DNA from: Mytilus galloprovincialis
Taxonomy: Eukaryota; Mollusca; Bivalvia; Mytilida; Mytilidae
Direction: 5' to 3'
Length of the DNA stretch: 64,000 nucleotides
Assembly (NCBI RefSeq): GCF_965363235.1
Contig: NC_134844.1
Location: 15,234,646 to 15,298,645, forward strand
Position numbers and translations under genes: made by a program. The notes below the pieces were generated by a model. It was not told the DNA's origin and did not search any database. It saw only the letters and a list, made by a program, of their open reading frames with translations. Shown piece by piece: positions 23,101 to 33,730 of this stretch; within the stretch, counting starts at the first letter, position 1, and each line of letters opens with the position of its first letter.

Positions 23101-26100
23101 AATAAAATAAATCATCCAACATTAAATGTTACATCCTATTTGTTTAGAAATAAACTGAGTGATACGATATTTGTACATCCGAAATCATCACATCACTTTA
23201 CAGTGGGTTGTTATATATGCAACTGTCCACCACAACAGCGATATGTACATTAAAGCAGTAGTTTACTGCCAACAGGTATGGCACAAGTAAAATATTTGAT
23301 TAAGGGAATTCAAAACAGAGTTTAATATTATAAGTGTAGTTAAGGCTGATCATTCAATAAGGAGCAGAGGGGTCACTGATGAATGTTGACATTGAGGATC
23401 TGCAATAAATCAGGAATATTCCAGTAGTTTTTCCAGTTAATATATTTGTGGTTACCGTTTTATCAGTTTTATGGAGTTACCCTTTTTAAAATTACCTTTA
23501 AGTTTGTTATTTTCGTTATTACATTTTTTATATGTCTTTGCTTGAATATCACTTTAGTTTTGATACCAACATAGGCTACATCGGTTTGTTGTTGATAAAT
23601 TATAAAATTTGTTTACTGACAGACTTACCACATCACAGAGAGGTCGAAGTTAATCAACATCCATTTGTGTGGGTTAATGCTGATAGTCTCTGCATACTGA
23701 AAGGTAGAAGGCATTATTTTACTTTGGCCATGATGGAAAAATTAAGAAGCCTAGTGAATGTAAGAAGTAATACAATGAACATAATTTTTCTAACACACAA
23801 GCATAATTTCTGTCTCAATAAAATTCATTTCGTTTATCGGTTCATTAAAATATGGTGGTTTAATACTCCAGGAGAAAGGGACTAATACAATTCACCATCA
23901 ACATAACATCCAAACAAACTACAGCATGAGTGTTATTACGGAGTATATATCTCCCAATTGATACGATATTCCCGTGCTTGCATTTCCTATCATGATTTTC
24001 TTCATAGCGGGGTTGCTGCTCACAAGGAAGCTATTAAACCAAGAGTTCCAAATGGTGAAGTTGAAATCATCCCTTCGTAAATTTTACGGACGCAATCACG
24101 AGTTGGTTGACTGTTATGGAATAACCGTTTCACAAATGATATCGGATATGTTCCTTACGTCGTAACTACAATCTCCTTCCCTTTCATGAATGTGACCTAT
24201 CGAATTAGACTATTTACCGGATTTGTTATCACATAAGCAACACGACGGGTGCCGCATGTGGAGCAGGATATGCTTACCCTTCCGGAGCACCTGAGATCAC
24301 CCCTAGTGTTTTGGTGGGGTTCGTGTTGTTTATTCTTTAGTTTTCTATGTTGTGTCGTGTGTGCTGTTGTTTGTTTGTCTTTTTCATTTTTAGCCATGGC
24401 GTTGTCAGTTTGTTTTAGATTTATGAGTTTGACTGTCCCTTTGGTATCTTTCGTCCCTCTTTTATTAGCTATTTGTATATTACCTCTATTCCTTTCATGT
24501 AATGTCTAAATTCTGGACAAACGAATGCACTGCCTGCATAAGCCGCGTCTATATGTAGCCATATACCTTCTTCTTCACCTGTAATATGTATCAACAGTTA
24601 GCAATGATTTTGTTAATCAATTTATACGAAACAGTGATACAAGTAATTATGATTTCTAAGAAATGCATCCAGAATGTTTTTGAAATGTTAAAGGTCAGAT
24701 ATTTTAGGAAATGTGTAATAAGGTTTATGCCATCACGTTAGAAAGTGTGTGCCACCACTTAAGTAATATGTAAGTTAATGCTTTCACTTTAGTAAGTTTA
24801 GAATCTGATTTTATCGATGAAAATGTTTACACAATATGTTGATACTTTTTCTTTAAAATAACTTATTTTATTAATATCGCACAACCACACTCATTAAAGT
24901 GGATCGACCACCATCTATATATATATATATATATATTTCAAAGCGAAAAAGGTGCTTACAAATAGGTCCTATTTCTGCTAAGTTGTCGAAAGCACAAGTC
25001 CCTGTTGTTCCCAAAGACACGCAGATCTATGATAAAAATAATATGATATAATATATTATATAATATAGATATGAATTTACAAATGAGGTAACTTGGCTAT
25101 TTGCTTTGATGAAAACATTCCAGTACCAACCAACAATTATCATAACGTAAAGCATTTACTTCCAAAAAATAATAAAAAAAATAAAACAGCACGTTATAGA
25201 TTTAATGCCTTCGGAGCGCTTTCCTGGATTCACCTCATCGGGACGCTCAAAGCTAAATATTTGAAAGCCTAGGATGCATAAGAACCTAGACAGTGGAAGG
25301 GCTATAATTATATAAAAAAAAAGGAAATAAAAGAATAAAAACAATCGATCTAAGGTCACCTTTGCCAGAGGGAGTTGTAACCTCAACAGGACAAGAACAT
25401 TAGAATTGTGACGACTGAATACATTTACAAATTCGTTTTCCACTACAAAATCAAACCTTAAATTATTATCTCATTTTCTTATTTTTGTGTTTACACTGAT
25501 TCGTTACTAATGTTGTCTTTATATTTAATCAATTTTATAACACAACTTACAAAAAATGGTATGTTGCCTTTGTCTTTGTCTCGTTTTATAGCTTGTCTTA
25601 GTGTCTCCCCTCGAACACTGTGGTTACTGTCAGGTATCAGTTTAACCATTTGTACAGCTCCAAGCAACCCAGATCGTTCCACAGACGAGTTTGCCTGGAA
25701 ATATGATTAAATATATTATTATTGTTCTGAAACTCAGTATGTTGCGTCTTCATTTCCTTCTGAAATAATTTATTGTTGATTGCTTAAAGTCCTCATGTTC
25801 AAGACGAAAAAAGGAAAGGAAATGGGCACAACAATCTTCTTTGATTTTTTTTTAAAACACATTAATAAAGGGTTTGAATTGTGTTAAAAAGACATTTGGT
25901 GCATAGTATTTTTTATTCTCGGTATTTGCACTATTTCAACGTAATCTTTTACCTGTGTTGAACAGTAACCAACAAGTTTTGAGATGATCTCTACTTCATT
26001 CATTTCAGGATTTTCTTTCTTGTATTTGTTTACAATACGTGTTCTCGCTGCTAACAGACATAGCAGGACTGTTTCACTGGCAGTTGACTGAAAAAAAGAT

Positions 26101-28231
26101 TGATAAATTGATTGCTGGTGTTTAATGCCACTTTCAACACTATTGGCAATATTATAGTAGGTAGTTGATATTAGGGAAAGAAGTCAGACCCCGAAGAGAA
26201 CTTCGACAGGAAAACTGCCATTCCTATTCCATAAAAACCGGAGCCAAACTCATCTGCCATGAGCGGATTTCGAATTTACAAGCGCACAGTTGACAAGCAA
26301 GTGATTTTTGTAGATGAACTTTGTAGCCAGAAAAACAAAGAATGTTGGTAAATAAATGAAAACCATTTTTGCTTTAGAATTCTTGGAAACATTTGTGTAT
26401 CTGTTATTGTATCCTTTGTTTAACGTTATTCTTGGAATAAAATTGACTTAAACTACAATTGGTTACTAGTATATAAAAGCAAGAGGGTAAAAATCAGTCA
26501 CGGAAAGATACAAAGATATCTAAAATATGTATCTGACCTGTATGACTCCGCCCCCTGGTCCCTCAGTACAGTGTAGAAATTCTTCAGGCAGACCTATCAT
26601 TTTGCCCAGCCAGTCTGTGGTGACGACTTCTAATTCTGTACATGCAGGACTTGTCACCTGTAAAGACAAACATGTTAACAGTTTACTATAACCTTCGTCT
26701 TTTTGACATTTTCAAAAGACAACAAAGAAACATATACTATTTAAGAAAAACAAAATAGACGTTTTTGATTATAGTCTAAAAAATTCTTTTTTGAAACAAT
26801 ACCACAGTTAAAATGTTAGGTTAGACTGCTTCAAATCTTGACTTAGAATGAGAATTCAAAATTAGACATTACGTAAAAAGAACAGACATGAGTGTTCCCG
26901 TTGTGAACTGGTTAGAAACATTTCAACAGCGTATTCATAATGAAAAGAACACCCAACAGTTTCAACGATCCGTAAGGGCTTACGTTTTCAATAATAATTT
27001 CCTGAAAACAGGATAAAGACTACCAAACAAAAAGTATTAACAAATATTGAACAGTGCTTCAGATCATTAAAACATTGTTTCTTTGGTTATAGACACACAT
27101 TTTTTCTCACTTATTTACGAGGAGCACAATATTTAGTTCTTTGAATAGAATCATGCGGTCTGTTATTTTCTTTTTAGTTATTCTAGGCATTGTGTTGTCG
27201 GTCCCGGTTAAAACTCTGATTTTGATAGGTAATTGCAAGTTCCAAAGCAAGATAAGTTTTTCTTCAAACATTTTCTAATTATGCATTTATAAGCATTGAT
27301 TTCTACTTTGTAGTTAGATCCATTGATATCTTCTTTTCTTTTCAAAATGCTAATAAAAAGGGAGGTTTTAGTGAAAAGAAGAATGTGTCAGAAATTCAAG
27401 ATGAATCATACAAATGTTGAAGAAATATTAAACTTACCCAAGAAAATCCTATACAACCAATAGCGTCTGATAACATGTCACCAAGAATGGATGGGTACGA
27501 ACTTCCAGGAGCAAAGTATCCGTGGAAATATGGACTATGCCAATGTGTTACCTGCAAAAGTTATAAATTATCATTGTAACAAAACCAGCTGTTATATTGC
27601 AGCAAGATAAATTTAGCGACAGAAGCTCAAGTGGATGTATGTTGTGTCATATAGTTTTCTAGTGAAATTAATTGGTTAGTGTCTTATATTATCATGCATT
27701 TCAATAACTTTTTTTCTGTATTATTGTTTCAATGTTTAAAAAAATGAAAACATGATATTTATTTCTAATTTTAATTGTTAATTAAAAAACCCACAGGAAT
27801 TGATAACAGGAAAACAACCGAAGTCAAAGATGCACTTTGATACGACCAGGCTACGACCCAAGACATTATTTTAGAAGAAAACAAATAAATAGACAAACAC
27901 TTATTAACTTTCTATATTCACGGGGATGATGGGGAGAACAAAGAACGTATCATCTCCTTTAAACTATAGATGTATCGTACACGTGCTATAAAACAAATAT
28001 TAGAAGGGCAACTTTCCATGAAATACATACACCGGGCATTATCACTCGTTCGATATCTTTGAAAACTTCATCAAAATTTTCTGGATCTTTCGGTGCTTCC
28101 TCTGGTAAGAGATCTTTAAGGTATCCAGGAGAAACGTTGTGAACCACATCACGTTCTCGTATATTCTCGAGGTAATCAGCGATGTAATCTACCATTTCTC
28201 GTCCACGTTTTCTAAACTCTTTGGCGTCCAT
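19820..28231 (-). CDS. Aromatic L-amino-acid decarboxylase family protein (AADC/TDC-like), 12 coding exons
   Basis: Joined exons give a complete 513-aa group II PLP-dependent decarboxylase (human DDC 480 aa), with every junction GT-AG and in phase. The N-terminus is [20 protein letters not shown]. Pocket motifs: [56 protein letters not shown] (Thr246), HIDAAYAG (Asp271), NPHKWML (PLP Lys303), VYLKH (Tyr332), [16 protein letters not shown]. Numbering fits human DDC exactly. The C-terminal half ([18 protein letters not shown]) resembles invertebrate tyrosine decarboxylase as I recall it. The odd feature is Asn192 (ANSSVER) where decarboxylases have His (AHSSVER). It may decarboxylate aromatic amino acids or, given Asn192, act as an aromatic acetaldehyde synthase. 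Cytosolic expected. A ~35-aa acidic C-terminal extension follows the family core. Confidence 0.93.
20771..20872 (-). CDS. AADC-like exon 11
   Basis: 34 codons, [20 protein letters not shown] then [14 protein letters not shown]; acceptor TTTTGAAG, donor GTAAGTAAG. Confidence 0.95.
20930..21460 (-). pseudogene. Degraded Penelope-like RT C-terminal fragment in AADC intron 11
   Basis: Minus strand 21061-21258 includes [26 protein letters not shown], matching IELEIKDTTDTVKSASYLDL of the PLE at 38.5 kb. Flanks also match (GAGGAAATCGTGATACATAG) in broken frames. An old copy. Confidence 0.8.
21846..21944 (-). CDS. AADC-like exon 10
   Basis: 33 codons, [20 protein letters not shown] then [13 protein letters not shown]; acceptor GTTTTAG, donor GTACGA. 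Confidence 0.95.
22203..22395 (-). repeat. Retrozyme-like repeat, degenerate hammerhead, copy 2
   Basis: Reverse complement matches 14283-14471. The CTGATGA core and GTC/GAC stem II (22256-22273) are intact, but helix III and stem I carry substitutions (GAAAAACGCGTTTTGCGTA in place of GAAACGCGCGTCTGGCGTA), so cleavage is doubtful. A further start fragment lies at 22945-22975. Confidence 0.8.
22805..22895 (-). CDS. AADC-like exon 9 (catalytic loop)
   Basis: 91 nt, (W)[18 protein letters not shown] then [12 protein letters not shown]; Tyr332 of the mobile catalytic loop is kept. Acceptor TCTATAG, donor GTATGT. Confidence 0.95.
23629..23696 (-). CDS. AADC-like exon 8 (PLP lysine)
   Basis: 68 nt, [22 protein letters not shown] and two bases of W; Lys303 of NPHKW forms the Schiff base. 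Acceptor TTTCAG, donor GTAAG. The open plus-strand frame at 23532-23885 is its antisense shadow. Confidence 0.95.
23895..24460 (+). mobile_element. 5'-truncated Penelope-like element in AADC intron 7
   Basis: Plus strand encodes [50 protein letters not shown] almost identically to the C-terminus of the PLE at 38.1 kb, followed by the same 3' tail to GGTATCTTTCGTCCCTCTTT. Antisense to the host gene. High identity suggests a fairly recent insertion. Confidence 0.92.
24484..24578 (-). CDS. AADC-like exon 7 (PLP-binding Asp)
   Basis: 95 nt, (C)[18 protein letters not shown] then [13 protein letters not shown]; donor GTAATATA. A PLE copy ends about 22 bases beyond the donor. Confidence 0.93.
24917..24938. 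repeat. (TA)n microsatellite
   Basis: About ten TA units in AADC intron 6, close to the exon 6 donor. Confidence 0.9.
24960..25026 (-). CDS. AADC-like exon 6
   Basis: 67 nt, [22 protein letters not shown], ending phase 1; acceptor ATCATAG, donor GTAAGC. Confidence 0.93.
25551..25694 (-). CDS. AADC-like exon 5 (contains Asn192)
   Basis: 48 codons starting [19 protein letters not shown] and ending KDKGNIPFF; acceptor ATTTCCAG, donor GTAAGT. Codon 192 is AAC (Asn), read directly from the reverse complement of 25689-25691. Confidence 0.95.
25953..26087 (-). CDS. AADC-like exon 4
   Basis: 45 codons, [20 protein letters not shown] to KLVGYCSTQ; acceptor TTTTTTTCAG, donor GTAAAA; phase 0. Confidence 0.95.
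26538..26657 (-). CDS. AADC-like exon 3
   Basis: 40 codons, [20 protein letters not shown] to [10 protein letters not shown]; acceptor TTTACAG, donor GTCAGA (a weaker GTCAG form); phase 0. Confidence 0.95.
27438..27551 (-). CDS. AADC-like exon 2
   Basis: 38 codons, [20 protein letters not shown] through [10 protein letters not shown]; acceptor TTTGCAG, donor GTAAG; phase 0 at both ends. Position 82 is Pro, where human DDC has Thr. Confidence 0.95.
28031..28231 (-). CDS. AADC-like exon 1 (coding)
   Basis: 67 codons from ATG (context ACACCATGG) to VIMPG, donor GTATGT, phase 0. A pyrimidine tract and AG before 28256 suggest the exon begins with a ~25-nt 5' UTR part and that another 5' UTR exon lies upstream. 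Confidence 0.93.
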
Positions 28232-28259
28232 GGTGTCTGTCTGTCGTAAGCTACTCCTG

Positions 28260-28990
28260 ACAAAAAGAAATTGTTAGGTAGATACAGAAAGTACCGATAC
28301 CTTATCCCGGCCTCGTTAAACATTAGATTAGTTTCCTCGGAGTTCAGTATTTTTGTGATTTTACCTTTTTGTATATTTAGATAGAAAATAATAAGTAATT
28401 ATTAGTATTCTAAATTACTAAAGTTGCATTAGAAGCTTGTTGAATTATATATATTATTTTTTGCGAGTAAAAGTATCGGATAAGATACTGACGACGGTCA
28501 AACACTTCTGCATAAAAATATATGCAAGTTGAAAACTATTGAAACTATCAAAATATCAAGTAATTTTAATGTATCCATTATTTCCAAATTGTTCAATAAA
28601 GAGAATATCTTATTTCAGAGGGAAAAAAAGACAGAAGAGGAAACGATAAAACAAAAACATAAAAAAATAGGATTTTTGGCAGCAGTCTTTTGGTCAAAAC
28701 TGTGTCTTTTAAAATACAACATTAAATAAATTTAGCATAGTTGGTTTTCCTTTGTTAAAAACTCTTATAAACACAAAACCGTTATTTATTTAGAAAATGT
28801 ATTCTTTTCTAATATAAGATTTTCTTTGAGATAATTTTTGAGCCCTGCAACATTTATTCGATAATATCACACAGTGTTGTTCTATATCACACAGTTTTAA
28901 TAATAGTGTTGTTAAACTTTTTATTTTATTATTATGTGTTTTTCCTAAATTTCCAAATAAAATTATATCAATGTAAACGGAAGAATTATT
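28260..28990. other. Upstream region of AADC-like gene, no motif assigned
   Basis: AT-rich; would hold promoter or 5' UTR exon for the minus-strand gene. No TATA or initiator can be assigned with confidence. Confidence 0.4.
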
Positions 28991-28994
28991 TGTG

Positions 28995-29586
28995 TTTGAT
29001 TATAAAACCAGTAACCGAGTCTTATCCACAGATCTGCTATTTTATAAGTTTGATTATAAAACCAGTAACCGAGTCTTATCCACAGATCTGCTATTTTATA
29101 AGTTTGATTATAAAACCAGTAACCGAGTCTTATCAACAGATCTGCTATTTTATAAGTTTGATTATAAAACCAGTAACCGAGTCTTATCAACAGATCTGCT
29201 ATTTTATAAGTTTGATTATAAAACCAGTAACCGAGTCTTATCCACAGATCTGCTATTTTATAAGTTTGATTATAAAACCAGTAACCGAGTCTTATCCACA
29301 GATCTGCTATTTTATAAGTTTGATTATAAAACCAGTAACCGAGTCTTATCAACAGATCTGCTATTTTATAAGTTTGATTATAAAACCAGTAACCGAGTCT
29401 TATCCACAGATCTGCTATTTTATAAGTTTGATTATAAAACCAGTAACCGAGTCTTATCCACAGATCTGCTATTTTATAAGTTTGATTATAAAACCAGTAA
29501 CCGAGTCTTATCAACAGATCTGCTATTTTATAAGTTTGATTATAAAACCAGTAACCGAGTCTTATCCACAGATCTGCTATTTTATA
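28995..29586. repeat. 54-bp satellite array, 11 copies
   Basis: Eleven consecutive 54-bp units (TTTGATTATAAAACCAGTAA...) starting at 28995 and every 54 bases to 29535. Units differ almost only at one base (TCCACAG or TCAACAG), in the order C C A A C C A C C A C. Because 54 is divisible by 3 and the unit has no stop in several frames, long repetitive ORFs appear on both strands; these are not genes. Confidence 0.97.
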
Positions 29587-29668
29587 ACATGTCCAAAATA
29601 TGTGTTCAATATCTTCAGTAACTTCATTTCAGAGAGTACATCTGTTGCTTTTTTTATTTTAATTTTAG

Positions 29669-29783
29669 ATGAAGATTTATATGTACCCAATATCCTGTGT
29701 ATTATTCTATACTGAAACCAATGAAGATTTATATGTGCCCAATATCCTGTGTATTATTCTATACTGAAACCAATGAAGATTTT
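29669..29783. repeat. 52-bp tandem duplication
   Basis: Units start at 29669, 29721 and (partial) 29773: ATGAAGATTTATATGTACCC.. with one A/G difference. Lies 80 bp beyond the 54-bp array but is unrelated in sequence. Confidence 0.9.
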
Positions 29784-29789
29784 AGCTAG

Positions 29790-31590
29790 TTGTGGAGTAA
29801 AAAGACATATTATGCACGGTTTTCCAATCAACATGGTTATTCAGTGTTAACGACTATTTGTCTTCACAGCTAAGTTTAGTAGTTTTTTTTCTCCTAAAAC
29901 ATAATACATATCCTTCAAGTCTTTTTTGGTAAAAATATATTCCTATGGATATTGTTTATGGATATTGATGGAAATTATCGGAAGAAAAGCTAGATTTCAA
30001 AATGCATATTTGTATGAACAGGTAATTAATTGTGTGATTTTTGTTTTGTTTTTGCAAGAAGCAGTTTATGCAGATACGAGTTCCTGGCAGGTTTTTATTC
30101 ATCTGGGGACAGAGAGTCAAAATAAGTAGGATTGAACCATTGGTTTGACACTTCGGATATAATCCATTCACTAATATTTTATGTTTACATATAAATAAGG
30201 TTAAATATATATTTATATTGGAATTTGACATATTGCAAACTTCATGTGATATGACATGATAAGTTTATTTTTTAAATTAATAATATAAGCATACAAATAT
30301 AATATAAATGTAATGTCTTTTTCTATCCAAAGTGCAAGTAAAAATATTTTACATTTTATGTAATGTTGTATTACATATTATTGAAAGATGAGACTTAAAT
30401 AAAATATTGATTGAATTGAATTGGAATAGTAAATAAGTACTTGTATATTCTGTTGAAATTCATGGATGCTAATTTTCCACACAACGAAAATATATCGGAT
30501 AACTCCAAGTAACTCATAAAAAACTAGTAATATTGATTTTTTTTGCAAAAATTTGTTGCTCAATTTTTAATAAAATAAATTTCAGATTTGTCACATATCA
30601 ATATAAATGTAAAAGGAGTCCTTATGCAGCTTTACATTGCTATAAGTCCTCATCTTAGGTTTATCTTTAAAATTATAACAATTAACTAAACATAATGTTT
30701 GAATACAGATGGTCTAAATGAGACCTTTCTGTTTTGTCGGTTCACAAACGCCTTTAGTTTTGTCGTTACTTGTATAATTGAAACACACTTTTGCCATTTT
30801 GGACTGTAATCGTTAGAATCCAAAATTATGTAAAAATTTGTGTTTGTGTTTTTGTTTATTTAAATATGAAGAGCCTACCTTATGTATGTTTTCCTTTTAA
30901 CGTGGACTATTTATTGCGTTTAATCACTAGACAATTAAAAGGTCGGCCCATTACGACATGATTTATAAGACCGTATGACTCTTATATATACCGAACGTTT
31001 CTTATCATGTAGGGTATTAAGTTCTTTCTCGTAACGATTTGATTTCCCTAACTTTGGCAGTTTGGAAGAAAATATAGCGGGCACAGTTCATGAGCAGGGT
31101 AATCATTGGTTGTAAACCATTTCATACCCAACCTTCAAAGAAAGTAAACAAACAAACAAACAAACAAGCAGAATGATGATGTTGCTTCGGATGCGCTAAC
31201 AAAATAGTAAGAAGTTTGCTACACTATAAAGGAAAGGGAAGTGTGACTTGTGTTAAAATCAGAGAATATGAACACAGACACGAACTTTTTATAGGTGCGT
31301 CATTCTGGATTACTCAAAAAGAAAGTTTCGAAGAAATTGATGAGAATTATATTTCTTCCTACATTACTCCACATGTTTCATAACGAATATGCACCAACAA
31401 AATATCATTGCTGGTAAAAAATACATCCCCAATTTCATATTTTTCATATGCTTATCATTGAAGTTGTGTTGCCGTCAATGAACGATATATTTAACAAAAT
31501 ATATGAAAAGTATAAAACTACAAGGATAATTCTTTTGAGACAAAGGAAAGAGAATTTAATTATTTTTTCGCACAACACCCAGTTACAGGG
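29790..31590. other. No gene recognised
   Basis: Intergenic AT-rich sequence between the divergently transcribed AADC-like and receptor genes; only short AAAC runs (31144-31168). Confidence 0.45.
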
Positions 31591-31591
31591 C

Positions 31592-31800
31592 CTGTTTATA
31601 TATATATATATATATAAAAGAAGACGTGGTATAGTTGCCAATGAGACAACTCTTTCCAAGAGACCAAAGACACGCAAATTTACATTTAGATATTATCGTA
31701 CGGCCTTCAACAATGAACAAAGCCCATACCACATAGTCAGCTATAAAAGGTCCCAAAATCACAAATGTAATACAATTCATACGAGAAAACTAACGACCTA
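31592..31800. repeat. SINE-like repeat with (TA)n head
   Basis: (TA)n at 31597-31615, then AAAAGAAGACGTGGTATAGT, TGCCAATGAGACAACTCTTT, and later 'CATAGTCAGCTATAAAAGG'. Related to 60846-60980. Confidence 0.7.
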
Positions 31801-33059
31801 CTTAATGTACAAAGAAATGAACCAAAAACAAATATGTCACACAGTAACAAAGTTTTTACGAGAACCAATGAATTACAGTCCGACTCCTAACTAGTTGTTT
31901 TTGTTATAACTTATTTCTAAGAGTATAAAACTCCTAAGACAGACTTATAACCCCTTTACCATAAAAAACAAACATATGCATAGAATGCAAAATTTGATAC
32001 AAGCCAGTATGCATTTAGTTAATAAATTCGGGGTAAATCACTAATAAGGGAAAGGGATTAAATGTGCAATATTTATTTCTGTTAAATATTTAATGGACTA
32101 CTACTAACATAGACATACAGGAAGCTCTGCACCAATGTAATTTGATTTGAATATATGAACCAGATTGGTAGAATTACAGAGTTTATCATCAGTATCTGAA
32201 AAGAATAGTCTTTTTTCAAGTTCCATTGCATTGCTGGGTCGTTATTTCATTCGTGCAAAATACAGTTTGTTTTGTTTACATGTAAACACGATAGTACACA
32301 CAGCAAAAGTCCCAAATAACATCAAAAAAGTAAATCGAAGACTGGTTTGTTTATATGTTATAAATATGTACACGCTACAAATTTCCCAATAACAGTAAAT
32401 AAAGTATAAGAAGCATAGGCTAGATATCACATGTGTTTACGGAAATCCAATAGTACATTCTGTTGTACTCTAAAGACAGTGGAAGCCTTGAATGACGTTT
32501 ATCAGTTCATTCGTGAAATATTACATCATAATGTTCCTTACACGGTAAATAATTTATGAAATAATTTCATATCGAGATCCTCTTTTCTTATCTATTTATA
32601 TAACATATTGTCTTGTCTTAATCTAAAGTGCAATGTGGACTTTGAGCAACGCTACAAGAAGAAAAAAAATACCACTTCAATAATGAAAAAAACTCGAAAA
32701 TTGATCAAATGTGCAAAGTCAACATCTATTCAAATATCAATCTTGCCCAAGTAAGAATGTGACTGTACAAGAAAATGTCTAGTGACCCCATCCCGTCCCC
32801 CTCTATATCAATGTTCTTATTGTCTGCCTCGTATATAATTTGAATATTGCCAAAAGATTCTTGTCTTGACGGAAACAAAATCTTAGCTTAATTCTTTGTA
32901 TATCAAACCTTATGAATAAAGTGTTCATTTGACTCGCCTTTCCCCCTAGATTTGGAAAAGCATTATTGAAAGAATTACAGCGCGTTCAGTTGTAAATTGA
33001 AAGGAAGTAGAAATTTGGTTAATCGAGACAAAAAAGCTGTCGTCTTTTTTTTTTTGTAA

Positions 33060-33726
33060 AGGGGCACTATCTTCGAAATGTATATAAAAAATATAAGATA
33101 TGATTTTTTTAGTTCGATATTTAATGAAAGTGAAATAGTAATATAATAATTCGTTTTAAGCGGCAAGTCAAAATAAGCTTAGAAACATTGATGATAAATT
33201 ATTCACTTGCAAGTTAAAAATTCGACCTAATTGAATCCGTATTAAGGTGAACTTCAATTTAACTCCTTAGTTATAGATGGATAACGCATGCATTGTGCCG
33301 TGTAGAGTAAATTTAAAGGAAAAGAATGTCATCATTGAAAGTGAAACAAAGGTAAATCATTTGATTGACTGATTCGATCCACAATATCATTCTTATACCG
33401 GTAAAAACGATGATTAACATTTTTTTTAATCTATAATATGTAAAATTAAACAGGCCTAGAAAAGTCTAAATTCACGAGTTCTTTCCTCTCTATATGTTTA
33501 TATCGCTTATATATCCATCGGAGGTCACCGAAGTTCAATTCGATAGTTAATAAGATGGCGGCTACACTAGAATACACACGAAACGAAGAAGTTACATATT
33601 CTGGAGTCCTTGCCCTGTAAATAGTTTATTTTAAACTTTTTATGGATAAATGTTTTACATTGTTATAAATGAAATATCAGAATTTGAGTCAAATTGATGA
33701 ACATGAATTTGACAGCTAGTGCCCCT
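33060..33726. mobile_element. TTAA-flanked MITE, copy 1
   Basis: Ends AGGGGCACTA (33060) and rc at AGCTAGTGCCCCT (ends 33726), flanked by GTAA and TTAA. Inverted relative of 58393-59076 (684 bp), sharing ends and internal 'CACTTTCAT' and 'AAACATTTATCC' blocks. The TTAA flank suggests a piggyBac-type non-autonomous element. Confidence 0.75.
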
Positions 33727-33730
33727 TTAA

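Noticed and set aside
23532-23885. 117-aa plus-strand ORF
   Set aside because: Antisense shadow of AADC-like exon 8, which has conserved PLP-lysine motif and splice sites on the minus strand.
28995-29586. Regularly spaced repeats resembling a CRISPR array
   Set aside because: Units are contiguous with no variable spacers, in a eukaryotic intergenic region.
28906-29715. Long repetitive ORFs on both strands (up to 269 aa)
   Set aside because: Produced by a 54-bp tandem repeat whose length is a multiple of three; no start context, family or splice support.
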